From: Chitinophaga fulva
Lineage (GTDB): Bacteria > Bacteroidota > Bacteroidia > Chitinophagales > Chitinophagaceae
Direction of reading: 5' to 3'
NCBI RefSeq assembly: GCF_012927205.1
Contig: NZ_JABBGC010000002.1
Location: 1-64,000 of the forward strand
Length of the DNA stretch: 64,000 bases
Made by a program: the position numbers and the translations under genes. Below, in pieces: positions 8,138-17,917 of this stretch (positions are counted from its first letter, which is position 1; each line of letters begins with the position of its first letter). Below the pieces are notes generated by a model that saw only the letters and a list, made by a program, of their open reading frames with translations, was not told where the DNA came from and did not search any database.

Positions 8138-10519
8138 TCAAAATACCCCAATATCAAAATCCTGTTGACCGCTGTGTAACGCTTTCTCTTTGCCTTCCCA
8201 CACAAATACCCCATCCAGTCCGGCCGGCAAGGTAATGCTGGCGGTAATGCCATGTGCTCCTTTTCGTAGGAGCGATACCGTTATATTGCCCAGCGGATGC
8301 GGCATGCTGCCTTTTATTTGTTGCAGCTCACCGGGTGCGGGCGCAATTTTTACGCGGGCAAATCCGGGTTGGGCGGGCACGATACCACAGATGGTGGCCA
8401 GAAAATCGTAATTGGGACTGGCGCTCCAGGCATGGCAGTCGGAGCGGGTAGGTTCCGGGTTTTCTGCGAAAGTGGTAAGCCCCATGGCCAGCATATCACG
8501 CCAGGGTTGCAGCTGGCCGTAATATTGATTGGCCATACCTGCCTTCTTCAACGCCTGGTTGAGGTAAAAGCGATAATAAAATGTAGCCTGACTAAGCGTG
8601 GTATCGGTCATCAGTCTGCGGAGAACGGACTGCTCCTGATTCGCGGGGATAGCACCGGCCAGCACGGCCATGATACCGGCATGCTGACTGAAAGTCTTTT
8701 TCTCAGGAGTATTGGCCATTGCCTGACGCCCCGCGTCAAAACACTGGCGGTACACGCTTTGGGTAAGCCGCTATGCTACCTCCTTGTAATGCTGCGCCAA
8801 TGCGGGTTTTCCGAAACCGGCGAACAAAGCGGCTGCCTGATGCAATGTACACGCATATTGTAAGGTGATCACCGCAGAATGGCCATCTGTAGCACCATCG
8901 GGCACACCACCGGGGAATGCGGTGTTCCAGTCGGTAAAGCCCCACCAATGCATCGGTCCCAGCATCATACGGCTGCTGTCGATATGCCGCTCGTACCAGT
9001 CCAGCACGCCCTGTGCGGCCATGAGGTACTGTTGCAGGAAAACATCATCTTTCCGGTGCATCCAGTAATCATGCAGCATAGACACCCAAAAAAGCGAAAA
9101 AGGAGGGATCACCTGCATGCGGTTGCTCGGATAACGGCCCTGTGTAAGGCCTTCCGGCACACGGGAGCAGTAAAAGTCATGGATGGCTTTGCGCATCAAC
9201 CGGTCATCGCCAGCCACATAGAGGGAAATGAGCGACTGGATACGGGTATCGCCTTCGTATTGCAGCTGTTCGTAATAGGGGCAGTCGAAATACGTTTCGC
9301 CGGCGCAGAGCCGCGCGGTGCGCCACCCGGTTTTCCATATGTCCGTGAGCGTGGTATCGTTACAACTGAAACTGGCTTTTTCTTCAAAAGGGTAACCAGT
9401 ACGCATGCCATGGAGATCATCTATACGGAGCGGCTCGTTGCCGGTGGTGATATCCAGCTGGAGGTAGCGGTAGGTGCGGAACCATAAGGGCCGGAAAGTA
9501 CGGCGGTTGCCGCCGTCCGGCTCAAAAATGTCATAGTTGCCAATGATCTCCATCCCTTCCACCTGGTTGCGGTTGGCTTTCTGGTGGTTGCGGAACAGTG
9601 CTTCTGCATAAGTCATTTTGATAGTGGAAGCCTTGCCGCCGGAAACGGTCAGCTGCGGATAGGCGGAGGTGTTATAAGCCTGGTCCACCAGTATGCTCAC
9701 CGTTTGATGTGCAGGTATTTCCAGGGCACCTGGCTTATTGGGCCAACCGGCCACCGGTGTGATGCCGCTGGAACGCCGCACAGTGCCCATACGCTCCGGT
9801 ACTTCTTCCATCAGCGGAATGCTGCGGGGGACCAGCGTCCAGAGGTTATCCGTACCATAACCGGCGGAAGCTGGGTGGGTGACGCCGCTGGCGGCGCTCC
9901 AGCCGCTGTCGTCAAAGCCGGGCTGCTCCCAGCCCCAGGGAAAGACCGTTCCCTTTACATGGTCGCCCGGGCCTATGACCATGTAACTGCGCATCCTGGC
10001 GCCGTTGTCGAGTGAGCAGGGGGTATAGGCGGTATCGTGGTATACTTTCCAGCTCTTGTCGGTATTGACGATCTTCTCTGTTTCGGTATCTCCCTGCAGC
10101 AGCCATCCGGTTTGATTGGATACCTGCGCCACCGGAGCATGTTCTCCCATATTCCAGACCAAAGCCGCCAGGGTGTTATTACCTGCCTGCAGGTAGGAGG
10201 CAATGTCAACAGTTTCGTAGTTCCAGTTATAGAGATCACCGCGTGCAGGGCCGCTGCATATGGCCTGGCCATTCACAAAAAAGCGGTATCGGTTATCAGC
10301 GCTCAGGTGCACGATGAATTTCGATGGTTTGGCGGCCAGTGCAACGGTCTTCCGGAAATGATAGATGCCATAAGCCCGCTGGGCTATACCGGGACAGCTG
10401 ATCCAGGTGGCTGTCCAGTGGTTTTGCAGCAGCGCCGGATTGGGCGGCAGCTGGCTATGCCCTATAAATGGAAAGGCGCAGCAAAGTAAGATCAGCAAAG
10501 GATATACGTGGAATTTCAT
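8138..10519 (-). pseudogene. GH78-like alpha-L-rhamnosidase interrupted by an amber codon
   Basis: One minus-strand frame from 10519 to 8138 encodes a secreted glycosidase of about 793 residues, but a TAG at 8773-8771 splits it into 582 and about 210 codons. Reading past the TAG stays in the same frame and restores family sequence on both sides (HYKEVA, stop, RLTQSVYRQC). The front part has a signal peptide, a jelly-roll substrate-binding region and the start of the (alpha/alpha)6 barrel with FDCPYYEQLQYEGDTR, matching the GH78 catalytic segment. The part after the stop carries FSQHAGIMAVLAG and the C-terminal beta domain. A CAG-to-TAG change would explain it. It may be a recent pseudogene, a sequencing error, or a gene split into two products. 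Confidence 0.78.
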
Positions 10520-10643
10520 GTTGATGCTTTTATTGGTAAGCAGTGCTGGTAAGATAGTGTCTAATGTTTATACGCGAAAGAAAATATGACCGGCGGACAG
10601 GACAGTACAGGACGCGCAGCAAGCCGGTTGTAAATAAATTCTG

Positions 10644-10651
10644 TACATTTG
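10644..10651 (+). promoter_or_regulatory. Bacteroidota -7 promoter element
   Basis: TACATTTG at 10644-10651 matches the TAnnTTTG element of the phylum's primary sigma factor. It sits about 26 bases before the ATG of the receptor gene. The usual upstream TTG is not well placed, so support is partial. I saw no cobalamin riboswitch core in this leader. Confidence 0.5.
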
Positions 10652-10676
10652 CGCCGCTTTGACCAATTTTAAGAAA

Positions 10677-12563
10677 ATGCGTATTTATACGAATAACCGT
10701 ACACTCCTGATATTTCTGCTGATGGGCCTGTGTGGCAGGGCAGCTGCGCAACAGCGTCCCGACACGGCCATGACCACCCATAGCCTTGATGAGGTGATTG
10801 TACAGGAAAACAGGCTGGCAGCGCCTTTAAAGGCGGCCAACCGCAATATTACCATTATCAGCCGCAAACAGATAGACGCTTTGGCTGTCACCTCCATCAA
10901 CGAAGTATTGGCTTTTGTGCCCGGTCTGGACGTGCGCCAGCGCGGCCCGGGAGGCGTTCAGGCGGATATCGGCATCGATGGCGGTACTTTCGACCAGACA
11001 CTCGTGCTGCTGAACGGCATTAAAATCACTGATCCGCAGACAGGCCATAATATGATGAACCTACCCGTTTCCCTCGAGGACGTGGACCATATTGAGGTGC
11101 TCCGTGGCGCTGCCGCCAGGGTTTATGGTATCAATGCGCTCAATGGCGCCATCAATATCATCACCCGGCAGCCGAAGGAAACAGGGGCCGTTGTTCGCGC
11201 CAACGTGGGCAGCAGCTTCAAAAAAGATGAAAAAAACAAGTTGTACAGTGGTTATGGCATCGGTGCTACCGGTACCCTCATGACCGGCAACACCGGGCAG
11301 TCGCTGTCGCTCAATGCCAATAGCGGCAACGGTTACCGCTACAATACCGCTTACGATAACTACCGGGCCTTTTACCAGGGCGTTTTCCAGCCGGCTGCCA
11401 ACCACGATATCCGGGCACTGGCAGGGTTTGTGAAAAACAGCTACGGCGCCAACGGTTTCTACGCCGCCCCCGGTGACAAAGAATCGGAAGAATCTGTGAA
11501 AACATTCCTGGCAGCCGTCAGCGATAAAATACAGATCAACAAAAGCTGGGAGATGACACCCCGGGTAAGTTACCGTTACACGGAAGACAATTATCTCTAC
11601 GTAAAACAAAATAAAGCGGGCGCCAACCTGCACGACAATAACATCGTGGACGTAGAGCTTAACAACCGTTTTGAAACCGCCATCGGTTCATTCGGTGCAG
11701 GGGCAGAAGCGCGTTATGAGGCCATTAACAGTAACAACCTGGGTAATCACGAACGTACCAACATCGGTATCTACGGCGAGTATAAAAGCAAAGCCGACAG
11801 GCGGTTCAGCTTCTCAGTAGGTGGTTACCTGAATTATAACTCCGCCTACGGATGGCAGTTCTTCCCTGGAGCAGATGCGGGTTTTAATATCACCTCCGAT
11901 CTGAAACTGTATGCTAATATTGGTACGGCGCAACGCCTGCCTACTTATACGGATCTGTATTACAAGAGCCCGGCCATTCGGGGAAATGCCAACCTGGGCG
12001 TGGAGAAAGCTACTTATATGGAAGCAGGCCTCCGGAAATACAGCGGTAAATTCTCCTATTCCGGCAGTGTGTTCTACCGTCAGATATCTGATTTTATTGA
12101 CTACGTGAAAGACAGTCTGCCACAGCCATGGCAGCCACAGAACTTCCAGCGCGCAGACACCAAAGGGTTCTCGCTGCAAACCGGTTATGCTACCACTTTC
12201 GCTTCCGGCGTGTTCAATAGTTTTGCCGCCAACGCCGGTTATAACTACCTGTCGCCTTCTTTTAAGGGAGATGACAACAGCAAAAAAATATCCCGCTACG
12301 TCATTGAGAGCTTGCGGCATCAGTTCACCGCCGGTGTAAGGGCATCCCTGCTGCAACACTGGATGGTGTCTGCAACTGCCCGTTACAATATGCGTATCAG
12401 CTATATGGATTATACAGTGGTAGATGCCCGTATCGCTTACCAGCAACGCCGTTTCCAGGTGTATGCGGATGTGAACAACCTGCTGGACGTGACCTATGTG
12501 GAAGCCGGCGCCGTGCCAATGCCCGGCAGATGGGTGACACTGGGTGGTATCGTGAAATTCTAA
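10677..12563 (+). CDS. TonB-dependent receptor, BtuB-like
   Basis: The outer-membrane receptor of about 628 residues has a signal peptide (ending CGRAAAQQ), a short segment HSLDEVIVQENR that could act as the TonB box, and a plug domain. The plug contains NEVLAFVPGLDVRQRG, VLLNGIKITDPQTG and IEVLRGAAARVYGINALNG, which are standard plug motifs. A 22-strand-type barrel follows and ends in a terminal phenylalanine (GGIVKF). There is no N-terminal carboxypeptidase-like domain, so it is not SusC-type; vitamin, siderophore or metal uptake is likely, but the ligand is unknown. I start it at the ATG 10677 rather than the upstream TTG 10659, because the signal peptide and promoter fit. A lipoprotein gene follows after 90 bases. 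Confidence 0.88.
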   Translation: MRIYTNNRTLLIFLLMGLCGRAAAQQRPDTAMTTHSLDEVIVQENRLAAPLKAANRNITIISRKQIDALAVTSINEVLAFVPGLDVRQRGPGGVQADIGIDGGTFDQTLVLLNGIKITDPQTGHNMMNLPVSLEDVDHIEVLRGAAARVYGINALNGAINIITRQPKETGAVVRANVGSSFKKDEKNKLYSGYGIGATGTLMTGNTGQSLSLNANSGNGYRYNTAYDNYRAFYQGVFQPAANHDIRALAGFVKNSYGANGFYAAPGDKESEESVKTFLAAVSDKIQINKSWEMTPRVSYRYTEDNYLYVKQNKAGANLHDNNIVDVELNNRFETAIGSFGAGAEARYEAINSNNLGNHERTNIGIYGEYKSKADRRFSFSVGGYLNYNSAYGWQFFPGADAGFNITSDLKLYANIGTAQRLPTYTDLYYKSPAIRGNANLGVEKATYMEAGLRKYSGKFSYSGSVFYRQISDFIDYVKDSLPQPWQPQNFQRADTKGFSLQTGYATTFASGVFNSFAANAGYNYLSPSFKGDDNSKKISRYVIESLRHQFTAGVRASLLQHWMVSATARYNMRISYMDYTVVDARIAYQQRRFQVYADVNNLLDVTYVEAGAVPMPGRWVTLGGIVKF

Positions 12564-12652
12564 CAGCAACAACACTACGTGTTTAACAATACAGAGGTGA
12601 ACTTTTTCTCTGTCCGGAATGTAATTTAAGTCGCACTTAAAGCCTTCCAGAC

Positions 12653-13225
12653 ATGAAAAAGTTCACCTTCTTTTTAAGTATCGGGGCCTTAGCTTCCCTA
12701 TTATGGATTTCCTGCGCCAATCCAAATCCCGGTGGCGGCGACTGGAAAGCCAAAGCTGATTCCCTGCAGGCTAAGCTGGACCAGTATGAAAAAGACCAGC
12801 AGCAAATGAATACCTACCTGACCCGTTTCGATTCGTTGGACTTCAACTTTTACAGTCATCAGTTGTGGGATAGTTTACAGATCAGCCACGCTAATAATAT
12901 TGTGGTGACCTACCCTGATGGGCATCAGACAACGGGCATCCCTACCCATATTGATGAACTGAAGCCCATGTTTGTATTTGCGCCTGATACAAAGATCACC
13001 GCCCATCCCATTAAATTCGGTGTTGGAAAATACACCTGCGTCGTAGGGGAAATGGAAGGTACTTTCTCCCGGCCGATGCCTATGGGCGGTGGCAAGACCA
13101 TGCCGCCCACCGGCAAAAAATTCAAGCTCCAGATGTGTACCGTAGGAGAGTGGAAAGATGGCAAGATGGTGGCGGAAACGCTTTTCTGGGACAATGCAGC
13201 GCTGATGAAACAGATTTCGCAATAA
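12653..13225 (+). CDS. Lipoprotein with SnoaL/NTF2-like domain
   Basis: The 190-residue precursor has a lipoprotein signal with lipobox WISC at about residue 21. A charged coiled-coil-like segment follows (KAKADSLQAKLDQYEKDQQQ), then a domain resembling the SnoaL ester-cyclase group (FDSLDFNFYS...GIPTHIDELKPMF). Such proteins occur often in this phylum and their role is unknown. It lies 90 bases after the TonB-dependent receptor on the same strand, so it may share its transcript. Its stop is only 5 bases from the stop of the convergent gene. Confidence 0.7.
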   Translation: MKKFTFFLSIGALASLLWISCANPNPGGGDWKAKADSLQAKLDQYEKDQQQMNTYLTRFDSLDFNFYSHQLWDSLQISHANNIVVTYPDGHQTTGIPTHIDELKPMFVFAPDTKITAHPIKFGVGKYTCVVGEMEGTFSRPMPMGGGKTMPPTGKKFKLQMCTVGEWKDGKMVAETLFWDNAALMKQISQ

Positions 13226-13230
13226 CAGTG

Positions 13231-13998
13231 TTATGGATGCACAATAAGACGCGCACCCGGAATATCTTTTTCATTTACGCCACCGTGCAGCAGCACCGTA
13301 TAAGCTTTGCCCGCTTCCAGTTGCAGGCCGGAAAGCGATGGTATGTTTAATGCCTGTCCATTTACACTGACGGTCAATGAAATCGTACTTGCGTCTACGT
13401 TAGTGAACGGCCCCAAGTCATAAGCAGCGCCAGACAGGTTACTCCCGCCGGCGCTGCCATAACCCACCTTTTCAAACCAGACTTTTTCATTGTTCTGCTG
13501 TTGCAGCTTCACCTGTACTTCACCGGTACCGGCAGCGAAGTGCAGGAAGCGTAGTTTAGCCTTGCCGGCAGGGGCGCTGCTCAGGTCATCATAAAATAAT
13601 ACCAGCGTGTCTTTGCTGCGGTCATTCTTTTTAGCTGCGGCCACTACCGTGTGGTAGTAGCCTGCAATGGGGCCGTTAGGTCCGCCTGTTTCCGTATAGG
13701 CGGCACTGTTGCCAAACTGGCGCGAAGCCTTGTAGCTGGCGCCGCTTCCTTCTGTAAAGTTGATCTGCACGTTGCCAAAAGTAGTGGGCAGGTACGGTGA
13801 GACCTGGTTTACCCCGACGGCCGCGGTCGTGATCTGTTGGGTGAATGTCCAGAACTGGATGCCGGTGGCCACGGGCCGTGCATTTACGAAGCTGATGTAA
13901 GCATTGAGCGGCGGACGTTCTGCGGCGTTCACATCGAGGTAATCGCTTTTGGTGCAGGCGCTCAGGGCTAATATGATAAGCGGAAAATATTTTTTCAT
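13231..13998 (-). CDS. DUF4397-like surface lipoprotein
   Basis: The 255-residue precursor starts with a lipoprotein signal peptide and lipobox LSAC (Cys15). The mature protein is all-beta in style, with segments such as AYISFVNARPVATG, KLRFLHFAAGTGEV and QLEAGKAYTVLLHGGV that fit the DUF4397 group of Bacteroidota surface proteins. It is the third gene of a leftward operon after a di-haem peroxidase and a TonB-dependent receptor (gap 23 bases). That position suggests it helps the receptor bind or hold its ligand, by analogy with other receptor-lipoprotein pairs; this is inference. Confidence 0.7.
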   Translation of the reverse strand: MKKYFPLIILALSACTKSDYLDVNAAERPPLNAYISFVNARPVATGIQFWTFTQQITTAAVGVNQVSPYLPTTFGNVQINFTEGSGASYKASRQFGNSAAYTETGGPNGPIAGYYHTVVAAAKKNDRSKDTLVLFYDDLSSAPAGKAKLRFLHFAAGTGEVQVKLQQQNNEKVWFEKVGYGSAGGSNLSGAAYDLGPFTNVDASTISLTVSVNGQALNIPSLSGLQLEAGKAYTVLLHGGVNEKDIPGARLIVHP

Positions 13999-14021
13999 AT
14001 GCGGTTGTTTTAGGACGATGA

Positions 14022-16571
14022 TCAGAATTTGCCAAAGAGCCTTACAAATGGCTGGATACCTGCGCTACCGTTTTGTATGCCTACTACGGTCGGGTTGCGC
14101 AGGCCCGAAATGGCTGCGTCGGTATAGTCTCCCAACACATTGAACACATTGTTAACCCCTGCTGTCACCTGGATGGACCGGGTGATATGGTATCCTGCGG
14201 ACAGGTCGGTAATCCAGATTGGTTTGAGCTCCTGGAAATAATAATCCGGTTTCGGGAAGGTGGCATTTTGTGCCGTGGCAGTGGTTACGGACCCGAAGTA
14301 TACGGTGCGCAGCAGCAGTGACCAGCGGGACGTGGTCCAGGTGCCTTGCAGCGTTATTTTCTGACCGGGAATATTGGTTGTTACCCTTGCTCTTTCGGCT
14401 TCGCTGAAGATCACATATTGGTATTCCTCCAGTCCTTTGGGGGTATTGATATGCGTTACTTCATTGTGCACAAAGTTGCCGCCGGCGAGCAGCTGCAACT
14501 GGCCGTGGTCCAGCGGGATGCGGTAGCTGGCGGTTACCTCTACGCCTTTGGTGCGGGTACTGAAGGCATTGTAGAAGAACTTGGCCTGTGTAGTACCGGT
14601 TTGCAACAGCAGTGCGCGTACGTCTGCCGGCAAATGGGTATCGCTGGCGGAGAAGTTACCGGTATTGCCTACACGATTTCTGATGTCCACATAATAAGCG
14701 TCCGCAGTGATTTCTGCGTTGGGCGCCGGCTGGGAAGTAATACCGGCGGCATACCCGGTAGAACGTTCAGGCGTGAGCGAGGGGATGCCAAGTGCCCGGG
14801 TAGCGGCGCTTTTATTGGAAGCCGTCACCAGGTCTATCGCGCGGCCCTGCTGAAAGGTAGTGGAGGTTTCGGTGTAATAAAACTGCGCAAGGTCCGGCGC
14901 ACGGAAGCCGGTATTGGCGGAGGCGCGAAGGCTTAGCCATGGCGCAAAGCTATAGCGGGAGGCTATTTTCCCGGTGGTGACATTACCAAAATCGGAGAAG
15001 TTCTCTGCACGTACGGCAGCGGATATCAGCCACTGCGGGGTGATTTTTGCTTCCACATCGGCATAGGCAGCTACAATAGCGCGACTGACATTCACTTCAT
15101 TGACAGGCCGGAAGCCGGCATGTATCTGTGATCCGGGGGAAAGGCCGTTGAGCGCCAGCCAGCCAGCATCGGAGAGATAAGGTACGCCGGCGGCGCTGGT
15201 GTCTACCCGGTAAACGGGGCGCAGGTCCCCTTTGATATAGGAAGCTTCTTCACCGGCTATGATCTGGTAGGTTTCGGTGCGGTATTGTGCACCAAAAGCG
15301 ATGTTAAGTCCGTGTAACGCCTGTTTGAAATAACGGCTGATATCCAGACTGGCCGTGTTCTGTGTGCCGTTGTATTTGCCGGCATCGAAAGTGGTGGGGC
15401 TTTTGGCACCCAGACTTGCATTCAATGAGTTACTGATCACATTACTGAAATCGTTTCTGCCGTATACGTTGGACAGGTCAATTTTCCATTGGTTGATGGT
15501 AGTTTTTACACCGATGGCGATGGACTTGTCCGTGATGCCATTGTCCATGGCGGGAAGAAAGCCGTCGGGGTACAAGGTGGTATTGTTGCGCTCTGTCCAG
15601 CCAGGGAGGCGGTATACCGCGGTGAACTGGGAGTTGCGGCGACTGATACCACCAAAAGCGTATAGCTCTGTCTGCTCTCTAACGGGGATGGCTGTATTAA
15701 AAAACAGCAGTGCTTCTTTGGCTTTGTTGGAACCGGGGCCACGCTGATCGAAGTGGTGGCGGTCTATTCCCCGGCTTTTCAGGATGGCATCGTCTATTTC
15801 TTTGGTGTAGATGGCATCATAGCCCCTGGTATTGGCGCCACCGCCAAAGACAGGACCGATATACAGGCCTGCATCGTCGCGGCCGGGCGGCAGGGCGATG
15901 GCCTGTGTGGCAAATTCGGCGGTAACATTAAAGAAGCCGCCTTGTTGCCCTACCCGCGTGCCGTAGTTGATACCGGTGCGGGTGGTAACGCCATCGCCTC
16001 TACGCCGTGTGCTGGCCGAGGTATTCACAAGGATATGGTCGGTTTGTTTTTTCAACACGACGTTGATCACGCCGGCGATGGCATCAGAGCCATACTGGGC
16101 GGCGGCGCCGTCACGCAGTATTTCGATACGGTCAATGGCGCTGACGGGGATGGCGTTAAGGTCATAACCGGTGGCGCCGTTGCCAAGGCCGCCCCAGTTG
16201 ACATTGGCGCTTTTGTGACGGCGTTTGCCGTTGACCAGCACCAGCAGCTGATCTACGCCCAGTCCCCGCAGCTGCGCCAGATTGAGGGCTGAACCGGCAT
16301 CGCCGGCATTGCTGCCGTTAACGGAGTGAAAAGAAGGAGAGATGTACTGCAGGAGCTGGGTGATACTGGTCTGGGGGGCCGTTTCCTGCAATGATTTAAT
16401 ATCAATGATATCTACCGGTACGGGAGAGTTCAGCTTGGTACGGTCGGCGCTGCGTGAGCCGACGATCTGTATTTCTCCCAATTGCCGGGTGGTGTCGGTC
16501 AGGTGTTTTTCCTGTGCCGACAAGCTGTGAAACAGCAAAGGGGCGGTGACAGTGAGTATAATTTTTTTCAT
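14022..16571 (-). CDS. TonB-dependent receptor (operon with MauG-type peroxidase)
   Basis: The 849-residue outer-membrane receptor has a signal peptide ending SLSAQ, a possible TonB box (LGEIQIVGSRS), and a plug with SITQLLQYISPSF, QLLVLVNGKRRHKS and IEILRDGAAAQYGSDAIAGV. A long barrel follows and ends in LFGKF. The opening GNGATGYDLNAIPVSAIDR is typical of the receptors often annotated as iron or copper receptors. It lies 17 bases after the di-haem peroxidase gene and 23 bases before a lipoprotein gene, so all three should be co-transcribed. The link with a haem peroxidase suggests metal or redox-linked uptake, but the ligand cannot be read from sequence. Confidence 0.88.
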   Translation of the reverse strand: MKKIILTVTAPLLFHSLSAQEKHLTDTTRQLGEIQIVGSRSADRTKLNSPVPVDIIDIKSLQETAPQTSITQLLQYISPSFHSVNGSNAGDAGSALNLAQLRGLGVDQLLVLVNGKRRHKSANVNWGGLGNGATGYDLNAIPVSAIDRIEILRDGAAAQYGSDAIAGVINVVLKKQTDHILVNTSASTRRRGDGVTTRTGINYGTRVGQQGGFFNVTAEFATQAIALPPGRDDAGLYIGPVFGGGANTRGYDAIYTKEIDDAILKSRGIDRHHFDQRGPGSNKAKEALLFFNTAIPVREQTELYAFGGISRRNSQFTAVYRLPGWTERNNTTLYPDGFLPAMDNGITDKSIAIGVKTTINQWKIDLSNVYGRNDFSNVISNSLNASLGAKSPTTFDAGKYNGTQNTASLDISRYFKQALHGLNIAFGAQYRTETYQIIAGEEASYIKGDLRPVYRVDTSAAGVPYLSDAGWLALNGLSPGSQIHAGFRPVNEVNVSRAIVAAYADVEAKITPQWLISAAVRAENFSDFGNVTTGKIASRYSFAPWLSLRASANTGFRAPDLAQFYYTETSTTFQQGRAIDLVTASNKSAATRALGIPSLTPERSTGYAAGITSQPAPNAEITADAYYVDIRNRVGNTGNFSASDTHLPADVRALLLQTGTTQAKFFYNAFSTRTKGVEVTASYRIPLDHGQLQLLAGGNFVHNEVTHINTPKGLEEYQYVIFSEAERARVTTNIPGQKITLQGTWTTSRWSLLLRTVYFGSVTTATAQNATFPKPDYYFQELKPIWITDLSAGYHITRSIQVTAGVNNVFNVLGDYTDAAISGLRNPTVVGIQNGSAGIQPFVRLFGKF

Positions 16572-16588
16572 GCGTTGGTTGATGATAG

Positions 16589-17539
16589 TTAAGGTCGATG
16601 TGTAAAGCGGTCGTCTGTCAATGCCACCAGGAAGGCTTCCAGGTCTTGTATCTCCTGTTCGCTCAGGTTCAGTGGTTTGTTCAGTGACAGGTCTCTGCCG
16701 ATGCCATCCGGCACAACGGCATTGGGGTTGTTATAATAGGTAATCACTTCACGAAGCGTGCGGAACATACCGTTATGCATATACGGAGCGGTGACAGCCA
16801 CGTTGCGCAAGCCCGGCACTTTGAAAAAGCCCTTGTAATGTTCGTCTTTGGTAATATCATAGCGGCCGGCATCATTCAGGGTGCTACCGTTGTACAACCC
16901 GATGTTTTTGAAACGGTCAGCCGTAAAGTCTTCCCCCGAGTGGCAGTTGTTGCAATTAGCTTTGCCGATGAACAATATCCTGCCGCGTTTAGCCGGTTCC
17001 GTGAGGGCGTTGTCATCGCCGGCAATGAAACGGTCGTAGGGGCTATTGGCCGTTTCGAGCGTTTTCTCGTAGGCAGCGAGCGCCTGCGTGATATTGGCGG
17101 CGGTAGCCGGACTGCCGAACACTTGTTGGAACAGTTGCCGGTACTGCTGACTGGCATTGAGCCGTTGAACGGCTTCTTCAATGGGCAGCCCCATTTCATC
17201 CGGATTGATGATAGGCTGTAATGCCTGGGCTTCCAGGGTGGCGGCGCGGCCATCCCAGAAGTAGTTGGGCCGTCCGGAGAGATTGGTGATGCCGGGCGTA
17301 TTTCTTTTAGTGGGGGTGCGGTGGATACCCAGACTTAAAGCGGCGGTATCTGCAAAGCCGTGCTGTGGCTGATGACAGGAGGCGCAGCTGATCGTTTTGT
17401 CTTTCGATAACAGGGTCTCAAAAAACAACTGTTCCCCCAGTTGAGCTTTAGTAGGGGGATCACCGGTAGGTGCGTCGTTGCGGAAACCGGCGAGGATAAC
17501 GCAAAGGCATAGCACACCCATTAAAATGAATTTTATCAT
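16589..17539 (-). CDS. Di-haem cytochrome c peroxidase / MauG family
   Basis: The 316-residue periplasmic protein has an N-terminal hydrophobic signal and two c-type haem sites, CASCH (residues 52-56) and CNNCH (196-200). Both lie in contexts typical of bacterial cytochrome c peroxidases (SKDKTISCASCHQPQHGFAD and RILFIGKANCNNCHSGEDFT). The C-terminal PGLRNVAVTAPYMHNGMF segment, with its distal haem-ligand methionine, is also conserved. The reaction would be reduction of H2O2 or MauG-like oxidation of a protein or metal-ligand substrate. It heads an operon with a TonB-dependent receptor and a lipoprotein, an arrangement that argues for a role in processing the imported ligand rather than general peroxide defence. 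Confidence 0.88.
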   Translation of the reverse strand: MIKFILMGVLCLCVILAGFRNDAPTGDPPTKAQLGEQLFFETLLSKDKTISCASCHQPQHGFADTAALSLGIHRTPTKRNTPGITNLSGRPNYFWDGRAATLEAQALQPIINPDEMGLPIEEAVQRLNASQQYRQLFQQVFGSPATAANITQALAAYEKTLETANSPYDRFIAGDDNALTEPAKRGRILFIGKANCNNCHSGEDFTADRFKNIGLYNGSTLNDAGRYDITKDEHYKGFFKVPGLRNVAVTAPYMHNGMFRTLREVITYYNNPNAVVPDGIGRDLSLNKPLNLSEQEIQDLEAFLVALTDDRFTHRP

Positions 17540-17842
17540 TTTTTTAGTTAGTTATTTAGATATTTTGTTTGGGTTGTTTAGTTGATGGGCCCTGAATATT
17601 TGATTATTTTGATATTTACCCTGGGCTGTTTAACTGGTGGCCGTAAAGAAGTGGTTGCTCCTGGTTGTTTTGTTTGCTGCGCTGGCGCAGTTTGGTTCTG
17701 TGGTAGGTTGCTGTAAGGTTGGTTGATTACCTGTTGGTTAATCTACCTGGTTATTGGCTATATGCATAGATAGTAAGTTCTTCACCCTCAAAAAATAACC
17801 AAATAAAAAAATAACCAAATAAAAAAATGTTTTGGCATTCCC
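17540..17842. other. Intergenic region with short AT-rich direct repeats
   Basis: No gene is visible. The region upstream of the peroxidase operon holds repeated ATAACCAAATAAAAAA units near 17795-17826 and several TTGGTT/GGTTATT motifs. It should contain the operon's leftward promoter, which I could not place confidently. Confidence 0.4.
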
Positions 17843-17872
17843 GGGAGAGCGGGCGATAGTGCCTGCTCTCCC
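17843..17872 (-). terminator. Terminator of the YceI gene
   Basis: GGGAGAGC (17843-17850) and GCTCTCCC (17865-17872) form a perfect stem. On the minus strand it is followed by a T-rich stretch (ACATTTTTTTATT). It lies 45 bases past the stop of the leftward gene at 17918. Confidence 0.7.
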
Positions 17873-17917
17873 CAGGAATTATAATGGGGGTAAGTAGTAA
17901 TGGACGGAGGAGGGTAA

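Noticed and set aside
10520..10676. Possible cobalamin riboswitch before the BtuB-like receptor
   Set aside because: The conserved B12-box and GCCACTG-type core are absent, and the leader after the promoter is only about 20 bases.
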